Assembly (NCBI RefSeq): GCF_947179515.1
Contig: NC_067478.1
Span: 4,253,224 to 4,317,223, forward strand
Reading direction: 5' to 3'
Length of the DNA stretch: 64,000 nt
Source of the DNA: Apodemus sylvaticus
Lineage: Eukaryota > Chordata > Mammalia > Rodentia > Muridae
Both the position numbers and the translations under genes were made by a program. Of the stretch, positions 23,663 to 36,042 are shown one piece after another. The stretch's first letter is position 1. Every line of letters starts with the position of its first letter. The notes under the pieces are model-generated. The model was not told the DNA's origin. It did no database searches and was given only the letters and a program-made list of their open reading frames with translations.

Positions 23663-24252
23663 CTTTAAAATAAACGTGGCCTGCAGGATGTTGTGTGGGT
23701 GAGCCCTGAGGAGCTGCCCTCGAAGAAACAGTGTGTGGATCTCCACGTTTCTAGGCTGTTCTATTTTAACTGTGTTGTGTGACAAGTGTACAACTGGATA
23801 TTTACTTGTTATGACTTTTGTGGCGCTGAGTTTCGAACTCTGTGTGTGACAGTCTTTCCACTGAGCTACGCCTAGAACCTAAGGATTTTAATAGCGTTGT
23901 TTGTAAATTATTTGCCTTTCCCTAGTTTCTGCTCCCTTATTATATAGTGCTTGCCTTTATTTTCTGTTTTCCAAACATATTCTTCTTAAAAATGTTTTAT
24001 TTTGTTTTATGTATATGGATGTGCTCGCCTGTATGTATGTACATGTTTGGGTATCTTGTGCACACAGTCTTCACAGAGGGTAGAAAAAGCCATTAAATCC
24101 CCCGAGACTGAAGCTACAGGCATGTGGTTGCTGGGAATTGAACCCAGGTCCTCTGGAAGAGCAACCAGTGCTCTTAACTGCTGAGCCATTATCCTGTCTC
24201 TTAACCACATGTTAAATTGTGGTTAAATACATACAACAGGAAACTCACCATC
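23663..24252 (-). repeat. Inverted duplication, right arm
   Basis: Reverse-complement partner of 20380-20930, with the same unique flanks and SINEs in mirror order: GGCCTGCAGGATGTTGTGTG at 23679, the ID-like element, then the antisense B2 ending at about 24200, then CAGGAAACTCACC at 24237. The arms enclose about 2.7 kb. Confidence 0.85.
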
Positions 24253-24748
24253 TACATTAGTTACTTTTCTTTTCATTGGGGGATACAGTTGTTGTGATGG
24301 GAAGGCACAGAGGCAGGGGGATGGCCAACTGTGTCCTGGATGAGAAAGCAGAGAGACAGTACCGGACCTGACTTGTTTTCTCCCTTTGATTTAGTCTGGG
24401 ACTCCAGCCCACGAGACTGGGGCCACCTACAGTCAGTGTGTGCCTCCCCTCCTCAGTCAAACCTCTCTGAAAACATAACACAGAGGAACTCACCGGTGTG
24501 TCTCCCAGGTGACTCCAAATGCAGTTGAGAAGGGCATGTCACATTGTCTTGACCATTTTCAAGTATGGACTCTATGAGTGTAGACTGCACAGACCTGGGC
24601 TGTGAAACTAATCAGCAGGCTTGCCTATTCCGGTATGGAAACTTTGTATCTGTTAAACTACCTCCCACCTTCCCCTCTGCTCTCCCTCTGCCAGTCACCT
24701 CCATTCCATTTTCTATCTAGTAGAATCGCAGTTTTTTGTCTCCTCCTT

Positions 24749-24750
<2 letters not shown>
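24253..24750. other. Unique sequence, no gene seen
   Basis: Nothing recognised. Confidence 0.45.

Positions 24751-24752
<2 letters not shown>

Positions 24753-24803
<51 letters not shown>
24753..24803. repeat. (CA)25 microsatellite
   Basis: A long uninterrupted CA run. Confidence 0.97.
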
Positions 24804-24805
<2 letters not shown>

Positions 24806-25262
24806 CAGGGTCTCATGTAGGTCAGATAAACTTGCAGTGTAGCTGAGGCTAGCCTTAAACTTATGATCATCCTGTCTCCCAAGTGCTGGGACTGCTAGGA
24901 TGCACTACCACATCTGGTTGTTAGGTAATAGTTTTTGTTGTTGTTGTTGTTGAAGATTTGTGTGTGTGTGTGTGTACATGCACTTATCCATGTACTCAGG
25001 CTGGCGGAGGGTATCAAGTGTCTTCTATCAACCTTTCTTTGTCTAGGCCTTTGAGGTAGGTCTTTCCCTGAACCTGGAGCTCAAGCTTTCTTGGCTAGTC
25101 TGGAAGGCAGAAAGCCTCAGTGACCTTCCCATCTCTGTCCCCTCTCCTGTTTGGAGCTATAGTCTTGCGCGACATGCCTGCCTCATTATGTGTGTGCAAG
25201 CTGGACCTCAGGACTGCACAGCCAAGTCTCCTAACCACCGAGTTGTCTTACAGACCCGCTAT
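24804..25262 (-). repeat. B1 and B4-type SINEs, antisense
   Basis: B1 at about 24805-24930 (TCTCCCAAGTGCTGGGACTG). A (GTT)n and GT run precede a B4-type SINE (about 24975-25262) ending CCACCGAGTTGTCTTACAGA. Confidence 0.7.
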
Positions 25263-26165
25263 TTGACATTTCCGATGGACTAGTGGCTCATCTCACTTTG
25301 CATAATGTCCAACAACACCCGCGCCTGATATCTTCTCTTATTATTATGATTTCCCTCTCAACACGCTTGGGAAAAGCTATGCAATCTCTGTCGATTTCTT
25401 TAGCAACTTATTTTAGCATGCTAAAGTCTGTCAGCATGTTGATCCTCCTGCCTAATTAGACCACTTCAATATCATTAATCTCTTGCAACTAAGATGTTTT
25501 CAGCCTCCTGCATTGAACTTGTAGCTACTTTCTCACACCTCAGATCAGATACGATTGTGACTTTTGGGACCGTGGTGTGCACTCAGCCTCTTCCATGTAT
25601 TAACGTGTTTCCCCTCACCGTCCTCACCGCCCTCCCGCCTCCCAGACTTACCATGTAAGACAGTTCTGCTTGAAGCATTTGTTTGATTATCCTTTTCAAT
25701 GGAAATCTTTTGGTGACTTTTCTTAGTGTCTGTTTCTTAGTGTCTCTACTTTGCTATTGTTCTTGAAGGATGGATTTATCAGCACAGAATTCCAGGTTGA
25801 CAGTTTTGAGCATTTTCTCAGTACATTAGCCATTTTACCCTATTGTTTGATGGATTTGGCTGTTGCTACTGAGACGCCAGTCACCAATTAAGCTGCCACT
25901 CATTGGCATGCCATCTGTCTTTTTTCCAGGGGGTTTCAGACTTTGCTTCTGAAGTCCTGAGATCTCACGCTCGAGTGCACTGATGTTAATTTTGTAAACC
26001 ATTCGTTTGGTTTAGGATTTATTGGGCGGCTTGGGTTCTTGTAAGGCATGCTTTTTCTGTCTGTTCTGGAATGTTCTCCGTGATTGTCGCAATGCCTTCC
26101 ACACTGTGCTTTCTTACTCTCTTACCTTTTCCTTCATCCCCTTGACTCTTCTTTAAATCTTCTCT
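25263..26165 (-). repeat. Old L1 (L1M-like) fragment, antisense
   Basis: The run GAAGGATGGATTTATCAGCA, CAGAATTCCAGGTTGACAG, then GACTTTGCTTCTGAAGTC reads like the reverse complement of an ancient L1. The 25263-25660 part is less certain. Confidence 0.5.
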
Positions 26166-26167
26166 TC

Positions 26168-26336
26168 AAGGGCTGGAGAGATGGATCAGTGACTAATAGA
26201 GCATGCTCCACTTGCAGAGGACCAGAGGTTCCCAGAGTTCACATCTCGTGGGCCACAGCTTCCCGTAACTCTAGCTACAGGGGATCTAGTGACCTCGTCG
26301 GACTTCCATGGGTGCGTGTGAGAGCGCATATGCACG

Positions 26337-26390
<54 letters not shown>

Positions 26391-26420
26391 GGCAAAAGAA
26401 AGAGAGACAAAGAATAAAAA
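26168..26420 (+). repeat. B2/B3 SINE with (CA)25 tail
   Basis: Starts GGGCTGGAGAGATGGATCAG, carries CTACAGGGGATCTAGTGACC and ends in a long CA run (26337-26386). Confidence 0.85.
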
Positions 26421-26549
26421 TCCATCTTAAACATTTTTTCTTTCATTTTGTTTTTCTGTGTGGTACTTTGATTTACTTTTGGTAGCCTTCCAGATTACTG
26501 GTTTTTTTCTTCATGTGTGTCTAATCTGCTGGTTAATGGTGGTGTGTGT

Positions 26550-27425
26550 GTATCTTGGATTCATTTCCTGTTGCTATGAGAAAATACCCCCAACAAAAGC
26601 AACTTAAGGAATGAAAGGGTTTATTTGGTTCCCAGTTCTGGGAGACAGTGCATCCTTGCAGGGAAGTCACATTGACATTGACCTTGGTAAAACTAACCTT
26701 TAAAGTCTCTTGTACTTAGTCTCTAAGATTTTCATTGTTTTAAGGTTTTCTATCTACAATTCTACCACACAATCATCAGGAGAGGGCTGTGTTGGCTTCT
26801 GCAAGCCCCCCTGAGTCTGCCAGCCACTTGGCGCACCTTCCACTCCAGGGGCAGCTCTTGCTGCCACATCTTGACATTGGCCTCCTCTTGAGTATGACTT
26901 TACAGGGCCCTGGGATTTTTGCCATCCGCATCCTGTGTAGTCATCAGAAAGGGAGCGGCCAGTCTCCAGGGCTCGGCAGAGACCCACTAGTAAAAACTGC
27001 TTCCCGTATACGCTTCCAGCCAGAGATGGCCACTTCCAAGTGTCAACGTCACACAGTGTAGAACGGCCTGGGAAGGAGGTCTCAATGGGAAAGTGTCTAT
27101 ATCTGATTAGCCTATGGATGTCGGACCTGTCCGCACAGATGGGCTTGCTTGTTGATTGAGCCAGTCCACTGTGGGCAGCACAATTCCCTAGGCAGGGCCT
27201 CCTGACCTGTGTATGGAGAAAGGGAGAACAATCATTCATGTGCTAATCCATTGCGCTATGCTCCTGACTGTGGCTGTCTTGTGACCAGCTACTTCAAGTT
27301 CCTACCACCGTGGCTTTCCTGCAGTGGTGGACTGTCCCCTGGAATTGTGAGTTCAATAGACTCCTTGTCCCTTAAGTTCTTTTTGTCGGGTCCTTTAATC
27401 ACATCAACATGAAAGAGAACTAAGA
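26550..27425. repeat. L1-type 3' repeat pieces in opposed orientation
   Basis: 26550-26665 is antisense (TTCCTGTTGCTATGAGAAAA, GGGTTTATTTGG). 27230-27425 is sense, ending AACATGAAAGAGAACTAAGA. 26740-27190 shows nothing I can place. Confidence 0.5.
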
Positions 27426-27429
27426 GGAA

Positions 27430-27665
27430 AAGGTGCCTGTTTCTTTCACACGTTGCTCTTTAAATCGCTGCAGCTTTTACAACATTTAAAATTTTCATCT
27501 TTCATTGTCTTATCCATCGTGGTGGTGGTTTGATCAAAGGAATGATCCAAGGTACCTGATTCCCCATTTTGATGGAAATATTATTCCAAGCTCCTTAAAC
27601 ACTGTGGTTTTTAAATGTAAAAGTATTTTTTATGCACATGTCTTTGTTAGCATTTTGATTTTCTT

Positions 27666-27701
<36 letters not shown>

Positions 27702-28235
27702 CAACATCATACACATCTGGTATTGGTGTTGACTTCTGATTTTTCAAGGAGAATCTGTGAGCTTCTAATTAACAAGCTTGTGCAAAAGCCTTTTCTCCTG
27801 AAATAAAAGCTTTACTCAAAGGCTTACAGTTAATGGAAAATTTTTTTAATGTTTTCTGGTGATAAATCTGAAGGTAGGGAGTATTCTTTAAACATGAGAT
27901 TAAATACAAAATGCAAGTGAAGTTTCAGATCTTTAACCTTCCACCTGTACTGCGTCTCAGAGCCCACTTCAGCAGCCACAAAATTGCCTCTCCACAGTGT
28001 TTGTTAAATGTCTCGCAGACATGTGGATCTCAACATTTTGATGTTGGCTCCTAGACGGTGTCCCTCAAACTCTTCAAGTGTTGTCAAGCAAACATGTGCG
28101 TGAGATTTTCTTTCTGTCACACTGCTCTGTGTGTTCTTGAGTCTCTCTCTTTGCTAACGATGTTATCAGGCCCACTCTGCCTGCCTCTTCTCCCACCCAC
28201 CGCATGCTTATTAATAAAATCTAAGACTGGCAGGT
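27430..28235. other. Mostly unique sequence with a (CA)n at 27668-27702
   Basis: No gene seen. AT-rich. Confidence 0.5.
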
Positions 28236-28239
28236 CATT

Positions 28240-28400
28240 GTCAGAAATCTCCTCCCTCTCACCTCCCTCTCTCTTTTTTCCTTCCTTTCTCCCTCTGTCT
28301 TTATTCCCTCGCCCTCCCTTTTTCCCTTCCTCTCTTCTTCCATCTCTTCCTTCCTCCCTCTCTTCTTCCCTTCCTCCTTCCTTCTTTCTTTCTTTTGTTA
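28240..28400. repeat. Polypyrimidine (CTTCC/CTCCC)n tract
   Basis: 160 nt almost free of purines on the + strand, with triplex-forming (H-DNA) potential. Confidence 0.9.
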
Positions 28401-28424
28401 GAATACAATTCAAGAATGATAACA

Positions 28425-28800
28425 GGGGCTGGAGAGATGGTTCAAGAACTAAGAGTGCTTGCTGTTTCATTCCCAGCACCCACATTAGGCAGATCACAAT
28501 CCCCTGACGCTCTAACTCCAGGGGCTCTGACATCCCCTCTTCTGACCTCCATGGACACCAGCACCCTCAGGCAAGAGCCCCCCCATATATATATATATAT
28601 ATATGTAACTTAAAACAATAGGAGGAAGGAGAGATGACTCAGTGGTTAAGAGTGTTCCTGTTCCTAAGAGGACCTGAATTCGGTTCCCAGAACCCACGTT
28701 AGGCGGATGGAAGTCACGTGTAACTCTAATCCAAAGCCTCAGGCTTCCAGGGTACCTGCTTTCAAGTGCACACACCTACCCACCCTCGTGTAATTAAAAA
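28425..28800 (+). repeat. Two tandem B3-type SINEs
   Basis: First at 28428-28605 (GGGGCTGGAGAGATGGTTCA, then an AT run). Second at 28622-28800 (GAGAGATGACTCAGTGGTTA). Confidence 0.8.
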
Positions 28801-28809
28801 ATAGCTTTG

Positions 28810-29480
28810 ATTGCATGGCCATCTTGTGTATGGGTAAGTATGTGAATGGGTGTGCATGTAAAGTGTGCCTATGTGTGTGGAGGACTGAGGTCGACCTTAA
28901 ATGTCGTTTCTCAAGACACCACTCTTTGATTGTTCTTTGTGAGTCTGTATGAGTGTGTGCACAGGTGTCTATTCCATCGGCCTGGGTACGCACGTGGAGG
29001 CTGCAGGAGGCTCTGCCACTTTTTGCCCATTTCTTGGAGGCTGTGCTTTCTTGGTTAGGCTGCAAGTCCCAGAGCTCCTCTGGCCTCTCTCTGTCTCTCT
29101 TGGAGCTGGTGTTACAGGCACACACAGGATGCCCAGATTGTGTGGGTGTAGGGATCTGGACTCTGGGTGTAATGTCACCAGGTGCTTCAAATTCCTGCCA
29201 CTGTGACTTCTCTGCAGTGATGGACTGCAGCCTGGAGCTGTAAGCAAGGGCTCTTACCCGCAGGCTCAATTCTCCAGTACCCACTTTGTTTTTGAGTCTG
29301 GGTCCCTTACTGTCCCATGTCTCACCTAATGGTGGTCAGTGAGCCCTGGGGATGCGCCTGTCTCTGAGACCCTGGTACTGGGATATGTGCATGTCACCAC
29401 AGCCTGTTTTTAATGTGGGCTCTGAGGACTGGCCTCACATGTTCACAGGGAGCATTTTATCAACGGAACTGTCTTCCCAG
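28810..29480 (-). repeat. B4/RSINE-type SINEs, antisense
   Basis: Decayed SINE-like blocks with TGGTGTTACAGGCACACACA and GTCTGGGTCCCTTACTGTCC. A rodent repeat piece CTTCAAATTCCTGCCACTGT is at about 29185. Confidence 0.45.
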
Positions 29481-30655
29481 CCCAGCACTTAGCTTTCTTT
29501 ATGGTGAGATGTGGAGTGGGGCCCAGCCAGGGAAGGGAGGGTGCTTGGAGCCAAGAGCATTATACATTTCTGATTCTCTTGTCTTTGGGCCTCTGTTAGG
29601 TTACCAGAGCATGGGTGAATGCCGGCTCCTGCTGGAGACTGGGGGACTCAGCAGTGGTCTCCTGCTTAGCATGCTACAAGGTGGCTGTGTGGTCCAGAAA
29701 AGTGCTGCAGGAGGCTTTCCACCATCCAGCCTCTCATTCCCCACCCCCACTGAGGCAGGCCAGCTCCGAGGCTTTTCTCCCAAGCATTTTCTTCCCTCCA
29801 ATTAACTGTTCGTAACAACAAAGAGTGAAACCAAGTGATTTAAGTAATAATTTATCATATTCAGTTCCCCATTAACAGCCATCTAGTGTTTCCTTTGCCC
29901 TTTGAAATGAGGTTTTGTTCCGAGGTTCAGCTCTTCCACGTATTACACAAGCTTTTAGTGAGTGCCTCCTCTCACCGCCTCACTCTCCTTCCCTTCTTCT
30001 CTGCCCCTCCTTCTTCCCTTCTTTTCTTCCTGCCTCCATCTCTTGAGTGCTTGGACCCACATCTGGGTTTATGCAGCACTAGGGATGGACCCTGGGGCTC
30101 GCACCTGCTGGGTAAACAGTCTACCAAGCCACCAAGTCTTTAGTCCCTTTATGTTGGCTTAGTGTGAATTCCAGGCTGGGTGTTGAAAGATTTGGGGAGA
30201 AGACACAGTCTTCGCTCTGGACTGGCTTTCAGGTCATTCATGACATAACAGAGGGGGCACTGGGCTTATCAGGGTTCATAATGTAGTACAGTCTTGGAGC
30301 CCAACAGGAGACAGAGCTGGAAAGAGGTGATTTGAACCAGTGACACATGTTCACCGATGCTTCAATGGTCAGATGTGCACATAGCCCTTCCAGCTTCTCA
30401 GGAGTGCCAAAGACCAGGAGCTGAGCGAAAAGGCTTTGTTGACCTTCCAAGGAGCCCTGCATGTTCCCAGGCTGGATTAGCTAGTGCAGATCACAAAAGC
30501 AGCAATTCCAAGATGGTAGGCCTAGGAGGATCCCGCAGCAGGAAACAACTGTGGTCCCATTTCCTCAGTACTACAAACGTGCGATCACATGCTCACTTCA
30601 AGGTTTCTGAGTAAGCTATGTTACAGACTAAGCCGGAATAGAAAGCTCACTAAAA
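29481..30655. other. Unique sequence with one SINE-like patch
   Basis: A C/T-rich patch at 29985-30045 and a B1/B4-like remnant at about 30050-30140. No exon supported. Confidence 0.45.
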
Positions 30656-30659
30656 CTTT

Positions 30660-30815
30660 CACTGTCCGTTTCGTATGTTTTGAGAGAAGGTCTTGGGTAG
30701 CCCAGGCTAGCCCGAAACTCTCTATGTAACTCAGGCTGGCCTTGAATTTGATCTTTCTGTTTCCATCCCTCAAACTCTAGGATTACAAGCATGTGCCACC
30801 AGGATTGGCTCCTTT
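30660..30815 (-). repeat. B1 SINE, antisense
   Basis: GTAGCCCAGGCTAGCCCGAA and GGATTACAAGCATGTGCCAC. Confidence 0.8.
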
Positions 30816-31089
30816 TTTATTTTCTTTTAATCTTTTTTATTTCTAATTGAATATAAAGTGACAACAGATTAAATAAAAACAATTTTACAGGTAATTCCAA
30901 ATGATGGAGGTTCCAAATGAAGCTGTTCTTGACACTGGTTTTTTTAATGGCTGAGCTCTCTCTCCTTCATCGCAGTTTCTTCTGAGAAAGCATTTTATTT
31001 GTTTGAACGAAATGGATAACCTGCTTGTGGTGGGGATTAAGAACCAGGTCACTATGCATGTGAAAGGTAGAGAGGATTGCTCCGTTCCT

Positions 31090-31126
31090 TTGTGGGTGTG
31101 GGTGTGGGTGTGTATCTGTATATGTG

Positions 31127-31165
<39 letters not shown>

Positions 31166-31200
31166 ATGTGCACATGTGCATGTGTGTGTCTGTATACGTG
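31090..31200. repeat. (GT)n microsatellite
   Basis: GGGTGTGGGTGT followed by a long GT run at about 31128-31164. Confidence 0.95.
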
Positions 31201-31204
31201 CTTA

Positions 31205-31620
31205 TATTAGTCAGTGTTCTCTAGAGTCACAGAACTTATGGTAGTCTCTATATAGTAAGGGAATTTGTCAATGACTTACAGTCTGTAGTATAACTCCCCA
31301 ACAATGGTCAGCAGCAGCTGTGCATGGAAGTCCAAGGATCTAGCAGTTGCTCAGTCCCACAAGGCAAGCAGGTGAAAAAGAGAGAGAGTGAGTCTTCCTT
31401 CTTCCAATGTCCTTATGTAGGCCTCCAGCAGAATGTGTGGCCCAGATTAAAGGTGTGTGCCACCACGCCTGGATCTGGAACTTGCTTTGTCCCAGATGAC
31501 CTTGAGCTCAGAGACTTCCCTGTCTTAATCTTCTGGGATTCATAGCCACTCTGCCTCAAGATCTCCAAGCCAAGATCCAGGTCAGAGTTCATTCCAGATA
31601 TAGTCAAGTTGACAAACAGG
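31205..31620 (-). repeat. L1-type 3' repeat, antisense
   Basis: Starts TATTAGTCAGTGTTCTCTAG and ends TAGTCAAGTTGACAAACAGG. A rodent repeat I interpret as an L1 3' end; it includes AGGCCTCCAGCAGAATGTGT. Confidence 0.6.
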
Positions 31621-31637
31621 AATAGGCACTACAGTGC

Positions 31638-31985
31638 TCATGTGTGTGTGTGTGTGTGTATGTGTGTGTATATGTATGTGTGTGTGTGTATCTGAGAGCA
31701 TGTGTGTTCATGCGTGTGCAGTGTCTCCAGAGGCCAGAGCTGGACTTACAGGCAGTTACAGTTGTGAGCTGAGAACCGAACTTCAGTCTGGTACAAGAGT
31801 ATCCAGTGCCCTTAATTGCTGAGCCATCTCTCCAACCCTGGTTTTTACTTACCCATTTACTTTTTTATTTCTGTTGTTGTTAGGCTAGGGACTCATGCCT
31901 CTTGCTGTCTTTGAACTTTTGATTCTCCTGAGTCTATCTTCTGAGAGCTGGGATTACAGGCCTGCGCCATCATACTCAGCTTGAG
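31638..31985 (-). repeat. B3 and B1 SINEs, antisense
   Basis: B3 at about 31640-31840 with GT run, ending TTGCTGAGCCATCTCTCCAA. B1 remnant at 31860-31985 (GGGATTACAGGCCTGCGCCA). Confidence 0.75.
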
Positions 31986-32009
31986 TGGGTCAGCTTCAAA
32001 AATGTCATG

Positions 32010-32216
32010 TTCAGGGCTCTACAGTATGGCTATGGGTAAAGGCAAGGCTCAGAGCCTGGGTTCGATCCCTGGAACTCATGAGAGAACCAGCTCCACAGAG
32101 TTATCATCTGACCTCCACATATGTGCTGTGGAAAATGCATACACACAACACACACACACACGCGCACGCACACGCATGCACACACACACACGCACACGCG
32201 CGCGCACACACACACG

Positions 32217-32247
<31 letters not shown>

Positions 32248-32460
32248 GCGCATGCACGCACGCACACCCGCACACATGCGCACGCGCACGTACACACAAT
32301 GATGATGTAGCTCACTCAGCAGGGTGCTTGCCCAGCACACGTGACGTCCGGGGCTAGATCCTGGTGTTCCGTTACACTGACTGTGGTGGTACATGCTGGC
32401 AGGCCCATCAGTCCCTCAAGTACATATCAAGTTAAAGGCCACCCTGGGTCTTTGTCTTAA
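32010..32460 (+). repeat. B3 SINE with CA/CG tract, then ID/B4 SINE
   Basis: B3 body at 32010-32140, then a 160-nt CACG/CGCG-interrupted CA tract to 32300 (Z-DNA-prone). An ID/B4-type element (about 32305-32460: ATGATGTAGCTCACTCAGCA) follows. Confidence 0.75.
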
Positions 32461-33365
32461 ACCTGAGCCTCTGTCTTAAAAGAAGAAAGTTATGCTGGAG
32501 ATGTTGAAAGCCATGCTTCATAGCTGAACAGGAGGATGATGGGAGAGAACAGAGCAATCTTCGATACTCAAGACTTGTGTGTGTTCTTTGAGAATTTCAT
32601 ACACTTGTACAGTATATTTGCTTATATCCACTTTTTATACCCCCCAAATCCTCCCTGGCCCCTCCTACCCCCCCCATTTCCTCCTCTTGCTTTTTCCTTC
32701 TTTCCCCCTCCTCCTCCTGCTGCTCCTCCTCCTCCTGCTGCTGCTCCTCCTTCTCCCACTGCTCCTCCTCCTCTTCCTGTCATCTTTTTTACAATGCACC
32801 CAATCTTAGAACTATCAATAATGCACAGGGGTTTAGGGACAACTATGGGAGCACGGGTAACCTAGCAGGGAGGGTGTGGTCACACCGCTGAAGAAAACTA
32901 GCGCTCTCCCTCCTCCAGCAGCCTTCCATTGCCAATGGTGTCAAGTGGCCACAGGGTCAAGCTTCCTGGAAGTTTTGGGGTGGGGCCAAGACATTTGTAG
33001 CAGGTGTTGTGTGTGTTCCCAGTGTTGGAATGGACACAACAGATTCTCACGATTGGCTTGGGCATTAGCCAATTAACTCCAGGCTGAGAGGACGGGAGGA
33101 GGGGCCCCGGGTCTGTTCTGAGACCCTCATTTGTCTGCTGCTGACCTTGAACCTCAGCCATGGGCCACCTCTGCTCCTGACAGGATTTGCTGCCAGATGT
33201 CTTTAAAATTTTCCCAGGAGTTCTAACAGTCATGAGTGTGTCTTCCTGTCATGGCAGCTCAGTGCCACCGTGCTCCCTGAGGAGTGTTTCCCCAAGGAGT
33301 GCTCCCTAAGGAGTGCTGATGCCCATGTATAATTTCATGACAGATGGGACACTGAAAAAAAAAAC
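32461..33365. other. Mostly unique sequence with a (CTC/CTG)n tract
   Basis: A CCTCCTGCTGCTCCTCC-type trinucleotide tract at 32706-32785. No gene supported elsewhere. Confidence 0.6.
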
Positions 33366-33369
33366 TGGT

Positions 33370-33690
33370 GTGTATGTGCTGTGTGTGTGTGTCACACAAG
33401 TGCATTGTGTGTGTGTGTGCATGCTTGTGTGTGTGTCTGTGAGAGCACATGTGCTTCTGTCCACGGGTTGCATGCCAGAGGCCCACTTTGAGTGTCTTCC
33501 TCTGCTGCTGTTCACCCTGTTTTTTCCAGAGCCTGTCACTGTGCTCAGAACTCACCTTTGTGGCTAGACTGCTTGGCTAGCCAGCTCCTGGGAGCCTCCT
33601 GTCTCCACTCTGGCTTTGACCTGGTGGCTAGGGGTCTGAGCTCAGGTCCTTCAACAGAGCTTTAGCCACTGAGCCATCACCCCAGCTCTG
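33370..33690 (-). repeat. B4/RSINE-type SINE, antisense, with GT run
   Basis: GT-rich start, then GAGCTCAGGTCCTTCAACAG and CCACTGAGCCATCACCCCAG. Confidence 0.7.
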
Positions 33691-34099
33691 CACTGAGATT
33701 CTGTTGGAAGGGTGAGCCTGTTCCTTTCTCCCTTTATAAGCCTGGTGGCGCTGCCCTTTAAGGCTCCACCTCCCCCACTTCTTCAGTTAGGGCCAACCAA
33801 GAAGAATAAACCCAGAGTGAATGGAAATATTTAAAGGCTATTTAGCATGGCAACGAGTTTATTGTGACTCCTAAGCTGATTATATCCTTTTTGACTTCTA
33901 GCCAGTCCCTTCGCTGGGCTTCCATATAGACTTGGCCACCTCTCCCAGCCCCAGGCTGGCAGCATGCCTGTCTGCCTACGCAGTCCCTGCCCCTCTTCCA
34001 ACAATCTCTTCCCTGCCTGGCTTCTGCTCTGGTAAGCCAGTAAGTCACTGCAGCAACTGCTCATTAAGGGCTGTTGTGATAGGCATGAAGAGTGTTGGC

Positions 34100-34770
34100 T
34101 GTGTGCTGGAAAGAGATGGCTCTGCAGGTAAGAGAGCTGGTTATGTAAACCTAAGAACCTGAGTTCAAATCCCTGGCACCTAAATCATCATCATCACCAT
34201 CACCACCACCACCACCATCATCATTATCATCATCATCAAAGCAACAACAACAACAATAAATATGGTGGTTTGAATATGTTTGGCTCAGGTTGGCACTATT
34301 AGAAGATGTGGCCTTTTTAGAGGAAGTGTGTCACTGTGGGGGTGGACTTTGAGATCCTTCTCCTAGCCACTTGGAAGCCAGCCTTCTCCTGTTTGCCTTC
34401 AGAACAAGACAGAACTCTCAGCTCCTCCTGCGCCGTGCCTGCCTGGATGCTGCCTTGCCCCTGCCTTGATGATAATGGACTGAACCTCTGAACCTGTAAG
34501 GCAGCCCCAATTAAATGTTGTCCTTTATAAGAGTTGCCTTGGTGTCTCTTCACAGCAATGAAACCCTAACTAAGACAACAATAACAAGCCAGTTGTGGTC
34601 ACACACACCTGTAATCCCAGCACTAAAGACAAGATTGCTGGGGCTCGCTGGGTGCCAGCCCAGCTCCGCGTCCAGTGAGAGACCCTGTTTGTACGTGTGC
34701 ACACAGGAACTCATACCCTTCCTCCCACCACACATGCACACACACATGCACATATGCACATGCACACCAA
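34100..34770 (+). repeat. SINE, (ATC)n, L1-type 3' repeat, B1-like SINE
   Basis: SINE at about 34110-34185. (ATC/ACC)n then (CAA)n at 34184-34258. L1-type 3' element in sense at 34262-34580 (TATGGTGGTTTGAATATGTT to CCCTAACTAAGACAAC). A B1-derived piece at 34590-34690. Confidence 0.7.
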
Positions 34771-34859
34771 AAGTGTGGGATGTATATAGAACCTTCGCCT
34801 CTGTGTAGGGTTTCGATGTGGTGGCCGGTAGGAGATTACGCATGTGAATGCTAACTCTT

Positions 34860-35190
34860 ACCTCAGTGGCTGACATTTAATTTGGCTTCCTCTCCTCCTG
34901 TGGAGGGTGGTGACAACCAAACTCAGGTCCTCTGCATGGGCAGCAAGTGCTCTTCACCGTCGAACCAGCTCTCCAGCCCTTCCATCTTCTTTTGCTTTTT
35001 GGAGACAGAGTCTCCCACTGAACCCAGGGGGCATGCGTTTGGCTTGATGGCTGGCCAGCCAGCGTCAGGCTCCCCTGTCTCTGTCCTTCCCAGCACCGAC
35101 CTTACAGGCGCTTGCCCCTGGACTTTTTAATGTGGATGCTGGGATTTGGACTTAGGCAAGCACTACACTGACCCAGCTATCTCCCCACTT
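34860..35190 (-). repeat. B3 and B4 SINEs, antisense
   Basis: B3 with AACTCAGGTCCTCTGCATGG and CAGCTCTCCAGCCC, then B4 with GGAGACAGAGTCTCCCACTG. Confidence 0.7.
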
Positions 35191-35617
35191 GAATTTGGGG
35201 TTTCTATAAGAATCATTTCTTCCTAATCCATCTAATGGATTGTACATGATCCTGACGCCATCTCCTTTCCTCTATACATTGGTTCAAGCTTCTGGCTTGG
35301 GTAGGGCCAGCCAATCCCTCCTCTATGAGTTTTGCATCTGGGAATGAAAGAGGTGAACATGTAAAGTCCCATAGCAGAGAGAGTCCGTGTTTCTGTTAGG
35401 TCCGCCAGGAACACGGGGAGGAAAGAGAACAGAGAGGCTGTCCCACAGCTCCAGAAACAAGTTACAAGCAGAGTTTTAATTCGATCCCATGAGGACCCTC
35501 AGTTTCATTTCCCTTGAATTCTGTGTGACACCCTAGTTCCCCACCAATGACGTCTCTTTTCTGCTTGTATTAGCTAAGGTGAGGGTTCAATAATGTTCAA
35601 CAAGAAGAACCGTTAAG
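35191..35617. other. Unique sequence, no gene seen
   Basis: Nothing recognised. Confidence 0.45.
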
Positions 35618-35632
35618 AATAGATATCAGCAA

Positions 35633-36042
35633 TGGTTGGCATTGTACTGAGTGCGGGGTCCCCAGTGGAGGAGCTAGAGAAAGGACTGAAGGAGCTGAAG
35701 GGGTTTGCAACCCCATAGGAAGAACAACAATATCAACTAACAAGACCCCCAAAGCTCCCAGGGACTAAGCTACCAACCATGGAGTACACATGGCTCTAGC
35801 TGCATATGTAGCAGAGGACGACCTTGTCAGACATCAATGAGAGGAGAGGTCCTTGGTCCTATGAAGGTTTGATAGATGCCCCTGTGTAGGGGAATTGGGG
35901 GTGGGGAGATGGGAGTGGGTGGGTGGGTAGTGGAACACCCTCACAGAAACAGGGGGCGGGGGATAGGAGAGGGAGTTTCCGGGAGAGGTGGAAACTGAGT
36001 AAGGGGATAACGCTTGAAATGAAAATAAAATAAAATAAAATA
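35633..36042 (+). mobile_element. 5'-truncated L1 insertion (3' UTR only)
   Basis: A sense L1 3' UTR (GGTCCCCAGTGGAGGAGCTA, TATGTAGCAGAGGACGACCT, GGAATTGGGGGTGGGGAG) with an AAAAT-rich tail. Near-identical flanking duplications AATAGATATCAGCAA (35618-35632) and AATAGGATATAAGCAA (36039-36054) mark a target-primed insertion of about 410 bp. Confidence 0.85.

Noticed and set aside
28117..28533. 138-codon Glu/Arg/Gly-rich antisense ORF
   Set aside because: Translation of the purine strand of a pyrimidine tract plus a SINE.
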